Assembly (NCBI GenBank): GCA_018268995.1
Contig: JAFDVL010000014.1
Coordinates: forward strand, 1 to 64,000
Length of the DNA: 64,000 nucleotides
Source of the DNA: Acidobacteriota bacterium
Lineage (GTDB): Bacteria > Acidobacteriota > Blastocatellia > RBC074
Reading direction: 5' to 3'
How positions within the stretch are numbered: the first letter of the stretch is position 1; every line of letters begins with the position of its first letter. Positions 36,720-45,951 of the stretch are shown piece by piece. The notes beneath the pieces were generated by a model. It had not been told where the DNA came from. It did no database searches and saw only the letters and a list, made by a program, of their open reading frames with translations. Position numbers and translations under genes: made by a program.

Positions 36720-37846
36720 TACTCCTTTCCTCGTATCGCACGTACTTCTTCCGTGATGTCTATGCCGACGGGGCACCAGGTGATGCAACGACCGCAGCCA
36801 ACGCAGCCGGAGGAGCCGAACTGATCTATCCACGAAGAGAGTTTATGCGTCATCCATTGACGATAGCGCGATTTGTTGGAAGCCCGCACGCTGCCGCCGT
36901 GCAGATAGGTGAAATCCATCGTGAAGCACGAATCCCAACGCCGCCAACGTTCAGCATGCTCGCCGGTCAAATCGGTCACGTCTTCGACCGTTGTGCAGAA
37001 GCAGGTCGGGCACACCATCGTACAATTCGCACAGGTCAGACAGCGATTGGCGACGTCGTCCCAACGCGGATGCTCAAGGTTTTGTGCAAGCAATTCCTTG
37101 ATGCCTGCCGTGTCCATCGTCCGTCCCATTTGCGTGGCGGTTTGTGCAGAGATTGCTTCCGCTTTTTGTTGTTCCTCATTGCTTGCCGCGCGCTGCGACA
37201 ATTCATTGAGTAGTAGTTGCCCGTTGGCGGTGCCCGCCTCAACCACAAAGTAATGCTGACCGTCTTCCAGCACTTCGGTCAGCGCCAGATCAAAACCTGA
37301 AGTTGCTTTTGGCCCTGTGTTCATTGAAACGCAAAAGCAGGTGCCGCCCGCCTGTCCACAATTCACCGCCACCAGAAAAACGTTTTCGCGCCGTGCCTGA
37401 TAAAACGTGTCAGTGAACTGATCGTGCAAAAACACGTTGTCCTGAATGGCAATCGCGTGCAGTTCACAGGAACGAATGCCGATAAATGCCATGCGATGTG
37501 TCGCCTGCGGTTCGGGCGTAATCTGGATTCCATTCTCATTCTGCGTTGCCTGCCAGAGCCGCTGCCGTGGCACATGCAAAAATCGCTTCCACGATTGCGG
37601 CCCGACCACGTACCCGAATAAAGCTTCATCATTGCGACGCTTCAGACGATAGGTGCCGCCATCTTGTTCGTCCGTCCAACCTATCGGCAAATCTGTGGCT
37701 GACGACAGTTCGTCGTAGACAATCGCGCCGTCACGAATGGTTGGGCCGATGACCTGATGTGTTTTTTGTAAAGCATCCAACAGCAGCGCAAAATCGCCGC
37801 GTTCCAAAATCATGGGAGTTGAGTTGTGAAGCATGGAATCAGACAT
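36719..37846 (-). CDS. hydB: Hydrogenase beta subunit, 4Fe-4S protein
   Basis: A 375-residue electron-transfer subunit of the HydB (sulfhydrogenase beta) type. Two ferredoxin-like cluster motifs are present: Cys269, 272, 275, 279 ([14 protein letters not shown]) and Cys348, 351, 354, 358 ([14 protein letters not shown]). The region [20 protein letters not shown] (about 125-145) and [11 protein letters not shown] are typical of the family. ATG 37846 (MSDSM) is preceded by AAGAAAGA; a longer frame from 37876 is possible. It is the first gene of the minus-strand operon and diverges from the formimidoylglutamase gene. Together with hydG, hydD and hydA it defines a group 3b hydrogenase. Confidence 0.9.
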   Translation of the reverse strand: MSDSMLHNSTPMILERGDFALLLDALQKTHQVIGPTIRDGAIVYDELSSATDLPIGWTDEQDGGTYRLKRRNDEALFGYVVGPQSWKRFLHVPRQRLWQATQNENGIQITPEPQATHRMAFIGIRSCELHAIAIQDNVFLHDQFTDTFYQARRENVFLVAVNCGQAGGTCFCVSMNTGPKATSGFDLALTEVLEDGQHYFVVEAGTANGQLLLNELSQRAASNEEQQKAEAISAQTATQMGRTMDTAGIKELLAQNLEHPRWDDVANRCLTCANCTMVCPTCFCTTVEDVTDLTGEHAERWRRWDSCFTMDFTYLHGGSVRASNKSRYRQWMTHKLSSWIDQFGSSGCVGCGRCITWCPVGIDITEEVRAIRGKE

Positions 37847-37927
37847 GTACAATCTTTCTTGTGGCCCTGTTGTCAACGTGCTTAAAGTTGTCAGTTGTAA
37901 TTTGCACCAAGAGGATAACGAAAAATC
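37847..37927. promoter_or_regulatory. Divergent promoter region between hydB and the hutGI pair
   Basis: The short divergent gap holds two direct GTTGTCA repeats (37869-37875 and 37887-37893), 18 bases apart, that is nearly two helical turns, with a further GTTG directly after the second. Such spacing suits a dimeric regulator or response regulator. No confident -35/-10 pair could be assigned. AAGAGGA before the plus-strand ATG is the ribosome binding site of the hut-like gene. Confidence 0.35.
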
Positions 37928-38839
37928 ATGAATGATCCAAATTGGCCGCGCGCGAGTGCCTGGTTAGCAGGCGAACACGCCGAAACTATTTTAGGTAAAG
38001 TTGCTGTTATTGGTGCCCCGGTTCGCCTTGGTTCCATCACGCCGGGACGCTGCGATCTAGCGCCCGAAGCCATTCGTAAAATTCTCCATCGGTTCAGTTG
38101 CTACGACCTGGAATCGGATGCCAATTTACAGGAACTGGAAGCACACGATTTTGGCGATTTAAACGTGGCAGGCGTCAAGCTGGAAGACGCGCTGGTTCCA
38201 ATCTCGCAAATTGTTCGCAGCGCGCTGGAAAAATTTGATGCGGCAATTTTATTGGGCGGCGATAACGGGGTGACGCGTCCTGGCGTACACGGCGTTTCCA
38301 GTTTGTTGGATAATTGTGGCCTGCTGACCTTCGATGCGCATTTTGATCTGCGCGACACGGGCGACGGGCTGACCAACGGCAATCCGGTTCGTGCCTTGCT
38401 GGAAGATGGCTTGCCCGGCAAAAATATTGTGCAGATCGGATTGCAGGGATTCGCCAATTCACAAGCCTATGCCAAAGTCGCACGCGATGCAGGCATCAGC
38501 GTTGTTACGATAAATCAGATGCGTGCGCAAGGTATTGAAGCCATTGTCAGTGACGCGTTACATTACCTGTCGCAGCAAGTCGAAATAATCTATGTGGATT
38601 TTGACATTGACGTTTTAGATCGCGTGTTTGCGCCTGCCTGTCCTGGTTCACGTCCCGGCGGACTCACTCCCTGGGAATTGCGGCGCGCGGCGTTTTTATG
38701 CGGAACTCACCCCAAAGTACGTGCGATTGATCTGGTCGAAGTTGACCCGACCCAGGATGTTGCTGACGCAACCGTCTTTGCGACGGGGGCGTGTTTGCTG
38801 TCGTTCGCTGCGGGGCTTATCCATCGTTTGAAAAAATAA
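37928..38839 (+). CDS. hutG: Arginase-fold formimidoylglutamase-like protein
   Basis: A 303-residue ureohydrolase-family protein, probably the formimidoylglutamase of histidine degradation because hutI starts two bases after its stop. The di-manganese motifs are DAHFD (136-140) and DFDID (224-228). The first motif, normally GGDHS, reads GGDNG (110-114), so Asn113 replaces a metal-ligand His. That can shift the enzyme toward one metal or lower activity, or mark a subfamily. Agmatinase or another amidinohydrolase is less likely given the neighbour. AAGAGGA precedes the ATG. Confidence 0.78.
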   Translation: MNDPNWPRASAWLAGEHAETILGKVAVIGAPVRLGSITPGRCDLAPEAIRKILHRFSCYDLESDANLQELEAHDFGDLNVAGVKLEDALVPISQIVRSALEKFDAAILLGGDNGVTRPGVHGVSSLLDNCGLLTFDAHFDLRDTGDGLTNGNPVRALLEDGLPGKNIVQIGLQGFANSQAYAKVARDAGISVVTINQMRAQGIEAIVSDALHYLSQQVEIIYVDFDIDVLDRVFAPACPGSRPGGLTPWELRRAAFLCGTHPKVRAIDLVEVDPTQDVADATVFATGACLLSFAAGLIHRLKK

Positions 38840-38840
38840 C

Positions 38841-40106
38841 ATGCCGAAAAATGTTGCTGTCCTCAATTGCTCACAACTTGTCACTCTTGCCGGCGCGGCG
38901 CGACCTCGCGTGGGCGCAGAAATGCGTGATCCTGGCATTATCGAAAATGGTGCAATGCTGATTCGTGAAGGACGAATTGAGCGCATCGGAACGCGCGAAG
39001 AAGTTGAGCCGCTGGTTGTACCGAATTGTGAAGTCATTGATGCGCAGCGTCGCATTGTTTTACCTGGATTTGTGGATGCCCATACGCATCCGGTCTTTGG
39101 TGGAAGTCGAGCAGATGAATTTGCATTACGAGCCGCAGGCGCAACCTATCAGGAAATTGCTGCTGCGGGTGGTGGCATCCGCTCGACTGTTCGACAGACA
39201 CGCGCTGCCAGCGAGGACGAATTAGTGCAGACGGGGAAGCGTTATGCACGTTGGTTTTTGCGCTCCGGCACGACAACAATTGAGGCGAAATCGGGCTACG
39301 GTTTGACGGTCGAAGATGAATTGAAAATGCTGCGCGCGATGCGTCGCCTGGAAGCAGAAACGTCCCTCGAATATGTGCCCACGTTTTTAGGTGCCCACGC
39401 CTTCCCGGACGAGTTTCAGGTGCGACGCGACGAGTACGTGAAGTTGATCGTGCAGGAAATGTTGCCGCAGGTTGCCGCTGCAAATTTAGCGGAATACTGC
39501 GATGCTTTTTTTGAGCAGGGGTATTTCAACGAGGCACAGACAATGCGCATTATGACCGCCGCTCAGTCGCACGGCCTGAAATTACGCCTGCATGCGGATC
39601 AGCTTTCGTTGGCGGGCGGCGCTCAGTTAGCGGCAAGGCTCGGTGCCGTCACCGCGGATCATTTGGAACAAACGAATGCGGGAGGAATCGCCGCTCTTAA
39701 GGCAGCGAATGTGCAGCCCGTCTTACTGCCTGCCTCAGTAATGATGATTGGTGCTCGAAAATATCCCAATGCGCGAGCGATGATTGATGCTGGGCTGGCG
39801 GTGGTTCTGGCAACAGATTTCAACCCCGGCACTTCGCCGATGCCTTCGATGTTGTTGGCGCTGACGCTGGCTTCGACGCAAATGAAGATGACTCCGGCTG
39901 AAGCCCTCACTGCTGCGACGATCAATGCGGCCTACAGCCTGGGGCGCGGACACGAGATCGGTTCGCTGGAAGTTGGCAAGCGCGCGAATTTCGTCGTTCA
40001 CGATTGCGATGATTGGCGTGAGCTTGCGTATTTCGCCGGAATCGAACATCCTGTAGCCGTTTTTAGCAGAGGCCGATTAGTGGCACAGCGCGATAACAAT
40101 ATCTGA
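38841..40106 (+). CDS. hutI: Imidazolonepropionase
   Basis: A 421-residue amidohydrolase that opens imidazolonepropionate to N-formimidoylglutamate, the third step of histidine degradation. The metal site begins with HTH (81-83) in [28 protein letters not shown] gives the next His, and [15 protein letters not shown] holds the late catalytic Asp. Length and the characteristic ADQLS and NPGTS blocks separate it from dihydroorotase-like relatives. It starts two bases after the hutG-like stop, so the pair is cotranscribed. With hutU at 10230 it leaves only histidine ammonia-lyase unaccounted for in the window. Confidence 0.94.
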   Translation: MPKNVAVLNCSQLVTLAGAARPRVGAEMRDPGIIENGAMLIREGRIERIGTREEVEPLVVPNCEVIDAQRRIVLPGFVDAHTHPVFGGSRADEFALRAAGATYQEIAAAGGGIRSTVRQTRAASEDELVQTGKRYARWFLRSGTTTIEAKSGYGLTVEDELKMLRAMRRLEAETSLEYVPTFLGAHAFPDEFQVRRDEYVKLIVQEMLPQVAAANLAEYCDAFFEQGYFNEAQTMRIMTAAQSHGLKLRLHADQLSLAGGAQLAARLGAVTADHLEQTNAGGIAALKAANVQPVLLPASVMMIGARKYPNARAMIDAGLAVVLATDFNPGTSPMPSMLLALTLASTQMKMTPAEALTAATINAAYSLGRGHEIGSLEVGKRANFVVHDCDDWRELAYFAGIEHPVAVFSRGRLVAQRDNNI

Positions 40107-40200
40107 CAACGAAATCAATCTCAGTGAGCGGTGTATTCTTGAGTTCATTAACCAGCAGTAACGCAACAACGGTTGCTGCGATTATTACCGGAGGAAGATT

Positions 40201-40791
40201 ATGAATATTGAAGGATTGTTAGGACAAGTTTTGAGCGGCGGCAACGTTGGCGCAATCAGCCAGGCCATCGGCGCGGACGAAAGCACGACCAGCACCGCGA
40301 TTCAGGCAGCGTTACCAATGTTGATTGGTGGTTTGGCGCGCAATGCTCAATCCGACGACGGTGCCTCCGCTTTGGCTGGCGCGTTGGATCGAGACCATGA
40401 TGGCAGCGTATTGGATGATATTGCCGGCTTTGTGATGGGCGGTGGCGCACAGCAAAGCAACGGCGCAGGCATCCTCGGCCACATCTTTGGCGGCAATCAA
40501 CCGGCGGTCGAACAAGGCGTCAGTCAAGCCAGCGGATTGGACTTGGGAACCGTGGCCAAATTACTGCCCCTGTTGGCTCCTATCGTGATGGGTTATTTGG
40601 GACGCCAAAAGCAGGAACAGGGATTGGATGTTGCGTCTTTGGCCGGAATGCTGGGCGGCGCTCAGCAACAAATGCAGGAACAGCAATCGCCGTTGATGGG
40701 CATGCTATCAGCCGTGCTGGATCAGAATCGCGACGGCTCGATGGTGGACGATGCGATTCGTTTGGCTGGAGGCTTTTTAAGTCGCCGCTAA
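40201..40791 (+). CDS. DUF937 family protein
   Basis: A 196-residue protein of the DUF937 (YidB-like) family. The opening LGQVLSGGNVGAISQAIGAD and ALPMLIGGLARNA are typical, and the Gly/Gln-rich middle (GGGAQQSNGAGILGHIFGGN) separates the helical first half from the second. Two acidic stretches, DRDHDGSVLDD and DQNRDGSMVDD, recur near the ends of the two halves and look like an internal duplication. There is no signal peptide. GGAGGAAG precedes the ATG. Biochemical function is unknown for the family. Confidence 0.85.
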   Translation: MNIEGLLGQVLSGGNVGAISQAIGADESTTSTAIQAALPMLIGGLARNAQSDDGASALAGALDRDHDGSVLDDIAGFVMGGGAQQSNGAGILGHIFGGNQPAVEQGVSQASGLDLGTVAKLLPLLAPIVMGYLGRQKQEQGLDVASLAGMLGGAQQQMQEQQSPLMGMLSAVLDQNRDGSMVDDAIRLAGGFLSRR

Positions 40792-40899
40792 ATGCCGTCG
40801 TACCTGGCAGCAAGAGGGCATGCAGACTAACGTCGTATCCGAATTACGCCTTAGTTTCTTGCCCTTTTTTTGATCTATCCCAGAATGGAGAACGTCCAC

Positions 40900-41997
40900 G
40901 TGACCGCCGAAAAACAAACGCGACGAGAATTTATGAAAAAGACTGGAATCACTGTTGCGAGTGCTACGCTCAGCGCCTCTTCGCTAGCCCAGAATACCGC
41001 GCGGACGGGCATCAAACTGGGCTTCGATAATTTTTCGATTCGCGCCTTTGGCTGGAAAGCATCGCAACTGATTGACTACGCGATTGCACAAAAAGTGGAT
41101 GTGTTATTGATGTCCGATTTGGATGTGTATGAGAGCTTTGATGAAAAGTATCTGAAATCGCTCAAAGCCAAAGCGGATGCAGGCGGATTGGAATTACACG
41201 TTGGCACGGGCAGCATCAACCCCGGCTCGCGCACGTTCGACAAGAAACGCTGGCAGAGCGGGGAAGAGCATATTTTGCAAACCATCAAAGTCGCAAAGCT
41301 TCTTGGTTCGCCGGTTGCGCGTTGCTATCAGGGCAACGCTGATGATCGCAAAGGCCCCGGCGGGATCGAAGGACGCATCGCCGAAATGGTCAAAGTCTGC
41401 AAAAACGTGCGGAGCCAGGCTGTAGATGCAGGCGTAAAAATTGCCATCGAAAATCACGCGGGCGACATGCAAGCGTGGGAATTGGCAACGCTGATTGAAG
41501 ACGCTGGAAAGGATTTCGTCGGCGCTACGCTTGATTCCGGCAACGCCACCTGGACGCTGGAAGACCCGATGGAAAACCTGAAAATCCTGGGCAAATATGC
41601 GGTGACTACAGGGATGCGTGATTCTGCCGTATGGGAAAACGCGGATGGGGCGATTGCCCGCTGGACGGCGATGGGCGAAGGCGTTGTGAATTGGAACGCA
41701 TACGTCAAGGAATTCAAAACGCTGGCACCGAATTGCGCGTTTGTGTTGGAAATTATCTCTGAATTTCAAAAGCCACTGCCGTATTACCGTGATGAGTTCT
41801 GGCCGCCGTATGCCAAAATTCGTCCGCGCGAATTTGCCAAATATGTGCAGATGGCGCGACAGGGCAAAGAGCGCCCAGCCTATGTCATGCCAAAAGGCGA
41901 AGCGGGCAAACCCGAATTGCAGGCATACCAAAAAAGCGAACTGGAAAAGAGTCTGAAATATTGCAAAGAGGTGTTGGGCATCGGGCTAAAACGCTAA
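40900..41997 (+). CDS. Tat-exported sugar-phosphate isomerase/epimerase-like protein
   Basis: A 365-residue TIM-barrel protein of the xylose-isomerase-like (AP endonuclease 2) superfamily. TRREFMKKTGITVASATLSA at the N-terminus is a twin-arginine signal. Barrel features follow: LGFDNFSIRAFGW, AIENHAGDMQAWE (conserved metal-binding Glu and His) and GATLDSGNATW. The GTG at 40900 is chosen because GGAG precedes it by nine bases and the Tat motif begins just after. In-frame ATG 40885 and TTG 40870 lie further upstream. The substrate is unknown; such Tat-exported isomerase-like proteins are common in Acidobacteria and Planctomycetes sugar loci. Confidence 0.8.
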   Translation: MTAEKQTRREFMKKTGITVASATLSASSLAQNTARTGIKLGFDNFSIRAFGWKASQLIDYAIAQKVDVLLMSDLDVYESFDEKYLKSLKAKADAGGLELHVGTGSINPGSRTFDKKRWQSGEEHILQTIKVAKLLGSPVARCYQGNADDRKGPGGIEGRIAEMVKVCKNVRSQAVDAGVKIAIENHAGDMQAWELATLIEDAGKDFVGATLDSGNATWTLEDPMENLKILGKYAVTTGMRDSAVWENADGAIARWTAMGEGVVNWNAYVKEFKTLAPNCAFVLEIISEFQKPLPYYRDEFWPPYAKIRPREFAKYVQMARQGKERPAYVMPKGEAGKPELQAYQKSELEKSLKYCKEVLGIGLKR

Positions 41998-42184
41998 GGC
42001 TGGACTTTTTTCTGAATCGCCCCTACACTCACACTCGCAAGCGAACCTCAAGCTGGCAAAAATAAAGCTTGCCGAAAGACAAACACTCTGCCAAGTCTTT
42101 CGCAAAATTCGTAGCACAATCTAAATTCTCATAAAGGCTCGCACCGAAAAAGCACGCTGGCCTTGGATTGGAAAAGGTGACCTC

Positions 42185-44434
42185 ATGCGCCCCGTTGTTT
42201 CAAAGCGTTTTGCTTATTGCTCTCGTTTGCTTTCCATCTCACAAATCCGCCTGGTTTTGTTCGCCGCAATTGTTTTTACTGGTCTTGGCTGGATTACAAC
42301 CTCCCTACTGTTTCCTCCGCCCGTTCACGGTCTTTCTACTGAGATTGTCATCAGTCAGGTCTATGGCGGTGGTGGGAATAGTGGAACTGTGTACAAAAAT
42401 GATTTCGTCGAACTTTTTAATCGCGGCCTTGCGCCGGTCACCATGACGAACTGGTCGGTGCAATATGCGACTTCTTCCGGCACCAGTTGGTCGGTTGTCG
42501 GGCCACTCAATTTCACTTTGCAGCCGGGGCAGTATTACCTGATTCAATTAGCTGCTGGCGGGGGCGGCACCACAAACTTACCGACGCCAGATTTTTCGGC
42601 AAGTAGCCCAAACCCCAGCGCCACCGCCGGAAAAATTGCACTCGTCAACAATACGACAGCCTTAAGTGGCGTTTGTCCGACAGGCGTAAACATCATTGAT
42701 TTTGTAGGTTATGGTTCATCGGCGAATTGCTTTGAGATGGCACCAACCGCCGCGCCCAGCAATACGAATGCCCTCTTGCGTCAGGGAAACGGCTGTACTG
42801 AAACAGATAACAATTCGACCGATTTTGCGACTGGCGCGCCCAACCCGCGCAACAGTGCTTCTCCTACATTTTCCTGCTTTACGGCACCCACCGTAACCGC
42901 ACATCCTGCCGATCAAATTGTTGCGCCGGAAGCCACCGTTTCTTTCACATCGGCTGCTTCCGGGACAGCACCGCTTGCTGTGCAATGGCAGGTGAGCACG
43001 GATGGCGGAATGACCTGGAACAATCTTGCAGGTGCGACGAACACCACTTTGACCTTGTCCGTCGTGACCTTGGCTGATCATAACAAACGGTTTCGCGCGC
43101 AATTTTCAAATGTTCTTGGGATGGCGACCTCAAATCCCGCTCTGTTGTCGGTGCTGATAGCAGACGCGAAACTCCTTGATCCGTTTGGTTGCATTGGCGA
43201 TGGCACCACACTGAACGTGCGAGCGGAGATCATCAACACCAGCAACATTCCCGTTGATGGCGTTTTTCGGGCGCAGTTACGACCGGGATTGGTGACACGC
43301 AACAGCTCCTGCGTCATTACCGGGACAGGCAATTGCAGCTTTACAGGCGAAGATCGCGTGCGTTGGGGAGGCACCTTGCAACCCGCAGAAAAAGTCGTCA
43401 TTGAATATCAAGCGCAGGTAAAACCTGGCGTTGTAACTGGCACAGAGCTTTGCATCACTTCGACTTTTGAATTCAATGCTGGCCCCATTGCCACTGTGCA
43501 GGCCTGCACGAAAGTCAATTGCCCGATTATTCCAACTGGAGGCGAAGCCCCGATTGGTGTAGCGGCAGGCGACGCGAAACCGGGATCAGTCTTGTTTTTC
43601 AATTATTACGCATCAGACATCGCTCGCCCACAGCTTGAAAACACACGGATTAATTTTACGAATACCGATGGTGCGCGCGGTGTTGCCTTGCATCTGTTTT
43701 TTGTGTCCTCGGACGATTGTCGCGTGGCGGATACCTTCATTTGCCTGACCGCCAATCAAACAACTTCGATTCTGGCTTCAGAGTACGATCCGGGGATGAA
43801 AGGCTTTTTGGTGGCAGTCGCCGTGGATGGGCAAAGCGGTTGCCCCATCAATTTCAATCATCTGCTTGGCAGCGAATTCATCAAGCTAAACAGCGGTCAT
43901 GCCACCAGCCTAAACGCCATCGCCATCGCTGCGGTGACGGGCGGCCCGATGGCCTGCGATCCGACCGACACGACGGCGCGCCTTGATTTTGACGGAACCG
44001 ATTACAACCTTGTCCCGCGTGCCCTGGCCGTGAATAACATTCAAAGTCCATTAGATGGCAATGACACGCTGCTGATTTTGAATCGCATTGGCGGCAACTT
44101 TAGCACGGGCACCGCAACCCGGCTGGGGGATTTGCTGGGATTGGTCTATGACGAAAACGAACGCGGCTATAGTTTTAGTTTTGATCCAAGCGGTTGCCAG
44201 TATGTGCGCCGAATTATGGATGGCGCGCCCCGCACCTCGCCCCCTCTGACCAAAGTGATTCCGACAGGCCATAGCGGCTGGATGCGATTCCAACACGTCG
44301 CAGATTCCGCGATGTTCGGTGCAGTGATCAACCTGAATCCGAATGGCTTCAGTCACGGGCGCAACTTACACGCTCTGTCCTACACCGACGCGAGCATTAC
44401 GATTCCGATCATCCCGCCTGTTTGTGGGCAATAA
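42185..44434 (+). CDS. Secreted lamin-tail-domain protein with Ig-like region
   Basis: A 749-residue exported protein. A long N-terminal leader with a hydrophobic core (about 23-45) is followed by a lamin-tail domain (about 53-205; EIVISQVYGGGGNSGTVYKN and DFVELFNRG are hallmark phrases). An Ig-like domain follows at about 235-330 (VQWQVSTDGGMTWNNLAGAT). The remaining part is beta-rich without a recognised family and contains several cysteines. Lamin-tail domains in bacteria occur in large secreted proteins and nucleases, but no nuclease motif is visible. The gene is single, and the 187 bases before it hold nothing recognisable. Confidence 0.78.
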   Translation: MRPVVSKRFAYCSRLLSISQIRLVLFAAIVFTGLGWITTSLLFPPPVHGLSTEIVISQVYGGGGNSGTVYKNDFVELFNRGLAPVTMTNWSVQYATSSGTSWSVVGPLNFTLQPGQYYLIQLAAGGGGTTNLPTPDFSASSPNPSATAGKIALVNNTTALSGVCPTGVNIIDFVGYGSSANCFEMAPTAAPSNTNALLRQGNGCTETDNNSTDFATGAPNPRNSASPTFSCFTAPTVTAHPADQIVAPEATVSFTSAASGTAPLAVQWQVSTDGGMTWNNLAGATNTTLTLSVVTLADHNKRFRAQFSNVLGMATSNPALLSVLIADAKLLDPFGCIGDGTTLNVRAEIINTSNIPVDGVFRAQLRPGLVTRNSSCVITGTGNCSFTGEDRVRWGGTLQPAEKVVIEYQAQVKPGVVTGTELCITSTFEFNAGPIATVQACTKVNCPIIPTGGEAPIGVAAGDAKPGSVLFFNYYASDIARPQLENTRINFTNTDGARGVALHLFFVSSDDCRVADTFICLTANQTTSILASEYDPGMKGFLVAVAVDGQSGCPINFNHLLGSEFIKLNSGHATSLNAIAIAAVTGGPMACDPTDTTARLDFDGTDYNLVPRALAVNNIQSPLDGNDTLLILNRIGGNFSTGTATRLGDLLGLVYDENERGYSFSFDPSGCQYVRRIMDGAPRTSPPLTKVIPTGHSGWMRFQHVADSAMFGAVINLNPNGFSHGRNLHALSYTDASITIPIIPPVCGQ

Positions 44435-44641
44435 GTTGGTTCGTGATCTGTGACTGTGAAGTGAATTCGCCAGACACGCGGCGCGCTTTCTTGCGTGCCT
44501 TGCTTTCTCAGCAAAAAACACCACGCAGTTACTATTGCTTCTGTCTCATTTTCCCTTTAGTTTGTATGGCCAATGCTCTGTCATTCCTGAGCAAAATCAA
44601 GGTCGTAAAATATTGCGTAGTGAATTCTGGAAAAAGTACCG

Positions 44642-45748
44642 ATGATCAAAACTCTGCTCCGCGAACTGACTTTTCCACTGATTGCCGTCGTAGCTGCTTT
44701 TCTGCTGGGCGGCGTCGTAATTCTGGCGATTCGGGACAATCCGCTGGAAGTGTACGGCATCCTGCTCAACAGTGCGTTTGGGTTGTTCGATGCGCGCGGC
44801 AATTTCACCTTTGATAACTGGGGCTACACGTTGTTTTATGCGACGCCGTTGATTTTTACGGGCTTGTCTGTAGCGCTGGCGATGCGGTGCGGTTTGTTAA
44901 ATATCGGTGCGGAAGGGCAGCTTTATGTTGGCGCTTTTGCGGCGGCGTGGGTGGGGCTGACGTTTACCGGATTGCCTGCGATTTTGCTGGTGCCGCTCTC
45001 GATTCTGGCGGCGATGATTGCGGGTGGAACGTGGGGCGCGGTGCCGGGGATTTTGAAAGCGCGCTTTGGTTCACACGAAGTCATCAACACAATCATGATG
45101 AACTTCATCGCCCTCGGATTGTTGAGTTATCTGGTGCAATACCATTTCAAAGAGCCAAGCGATGCGATCATGGAAACGCACGAAATTGCGCCTGCCGCAC
45201 GTTTCGCCCGCTTCTACACGTTGCTCGCGCCACTTGGCATTCACTTCCCATATCGCATTCCGCTGAACGCTTCTTTTCTTCTCGCGATTCTGATTTGCTT
45301 TTTGGTATGGGTGTTTTTGTGGAAGACGAAATGGGGGTATGAAATTCGTGCAGCAGGCGCGAACCCGGATGCGGCGGAATACGCTGGAATCAGCGTGAAA
45401 AAACAGATTGTGCTGGCGATGGCGTTGTCCGGCGCAATTGCTGGATTGGTCGGCGTGAATGAAGTGCTGGGCTATCGCTATCGGTATTATCACGACTTCG
45501 GGGCAAGTTATGGATTCACCGGAATTGCCGTTGCGTTGCTTGGTCGCAATCATCCATTTGGCGTGTTGCTGGCCGCGATTTTGTTTGGTGCGTTGACACG
45601 CGGCGGGCTGTTTGTTGACATCTTTACCGAAAACGTTTCCAAGGATTTGGTGCAGGTGTTGCAGGCAATCATCATTTTGTTCGTGGCAATGGAATATTTG
45701 TTTAGAGAAAAATTAAAGAACCTGATTCCACAATTCGCTGAAAAATAA
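44642..45748 (+). CDS. ABC transporter permease, nucleoside/BmpA type
   Basis: A 368-residue inner-membrane permease of the branched-chain/BPL_transp_2 family, closest in pattern to nucleoside importers such as NupP/YufP. About eight to ten hydrophobic segments are visible. FGSHEVINTIMMNFIAL and EIRAAGANPDAAEYAGI are characteristic cytoplasmic-loop phrases. Partner genes (a second permease, an ATPase and a BMP-type lipoprotein) are not found next to it, so the transporter is incomplete here. The ATG at 44642 follows a weak ribosome binding site. Substrate is inferred only from the subfamily. Confidence 0.85.
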   Translation: MIKTLLRELTFPLIAVVAAFLLGGVVILAIRDNPLEVYGILLNSAFGLFDARGNFTFDNWGYTLFYATPLIFTGLSVALAMRCGLLNIGAEGQLYVGAFAAAWVGLTFTGLPAILLVPLSILAAMIAGGTWGAVPGILKARFGSHEVINTIMMNFIALGLLSYLVQYHFKEPSDAIMETHEIAPAARFARFYTLLAPLGIHFPYRIPLNASFLLAILICFLVWVFLWKTKWGYEIRAAGANPDAAEYAGISVKKQIVLAMALSGAIAGLVGVNEVLGYRYRYYHDFGASYGFTGIAVALLGRNHPFGVLLAAILFGALTRGGLFVDIFTENVSKDLVQVLQAIIILFVAMEYLFREKLKNLIPQFAEK

Positions 45749-45793
45749 GTTATAGTAGCTGCGTCAGTTAGTTTATTAGACGGACGCAATCAA

Positions 45794-45901
45794 AAATCAC
45801 GCGAAAGACGCGAATTACGAAACCCGCAAACATTGCTTTGCGTCACCACTTGAGCAACCTTATGCCGTTGGGAGGTCGTAATTTTCGCGTGTTTCGCGTT
45901 T
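45794..45901. repeat. Degenerate inverted repeat with CGCGAAA units
   Basis: Left arm near 45794-45820 and right arm near 45876-45901 carry CGCGAATTACGA and TCGTAATTTTCGCG with one indel, plus extra CGCGAAA/TTTCGCG units in each arm. The layout resembles the CACGAAT family but the sequence differs. It lies between the ABC permease and MoxR genes. Symmetry is imperfect, so confidence is moderate. Confidence 0.5.
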
Positions 45902-45951
45902 GTCGTTTGATCCGCGAAATACAAACAACCATTGATAATCCGGGAGCGTGA

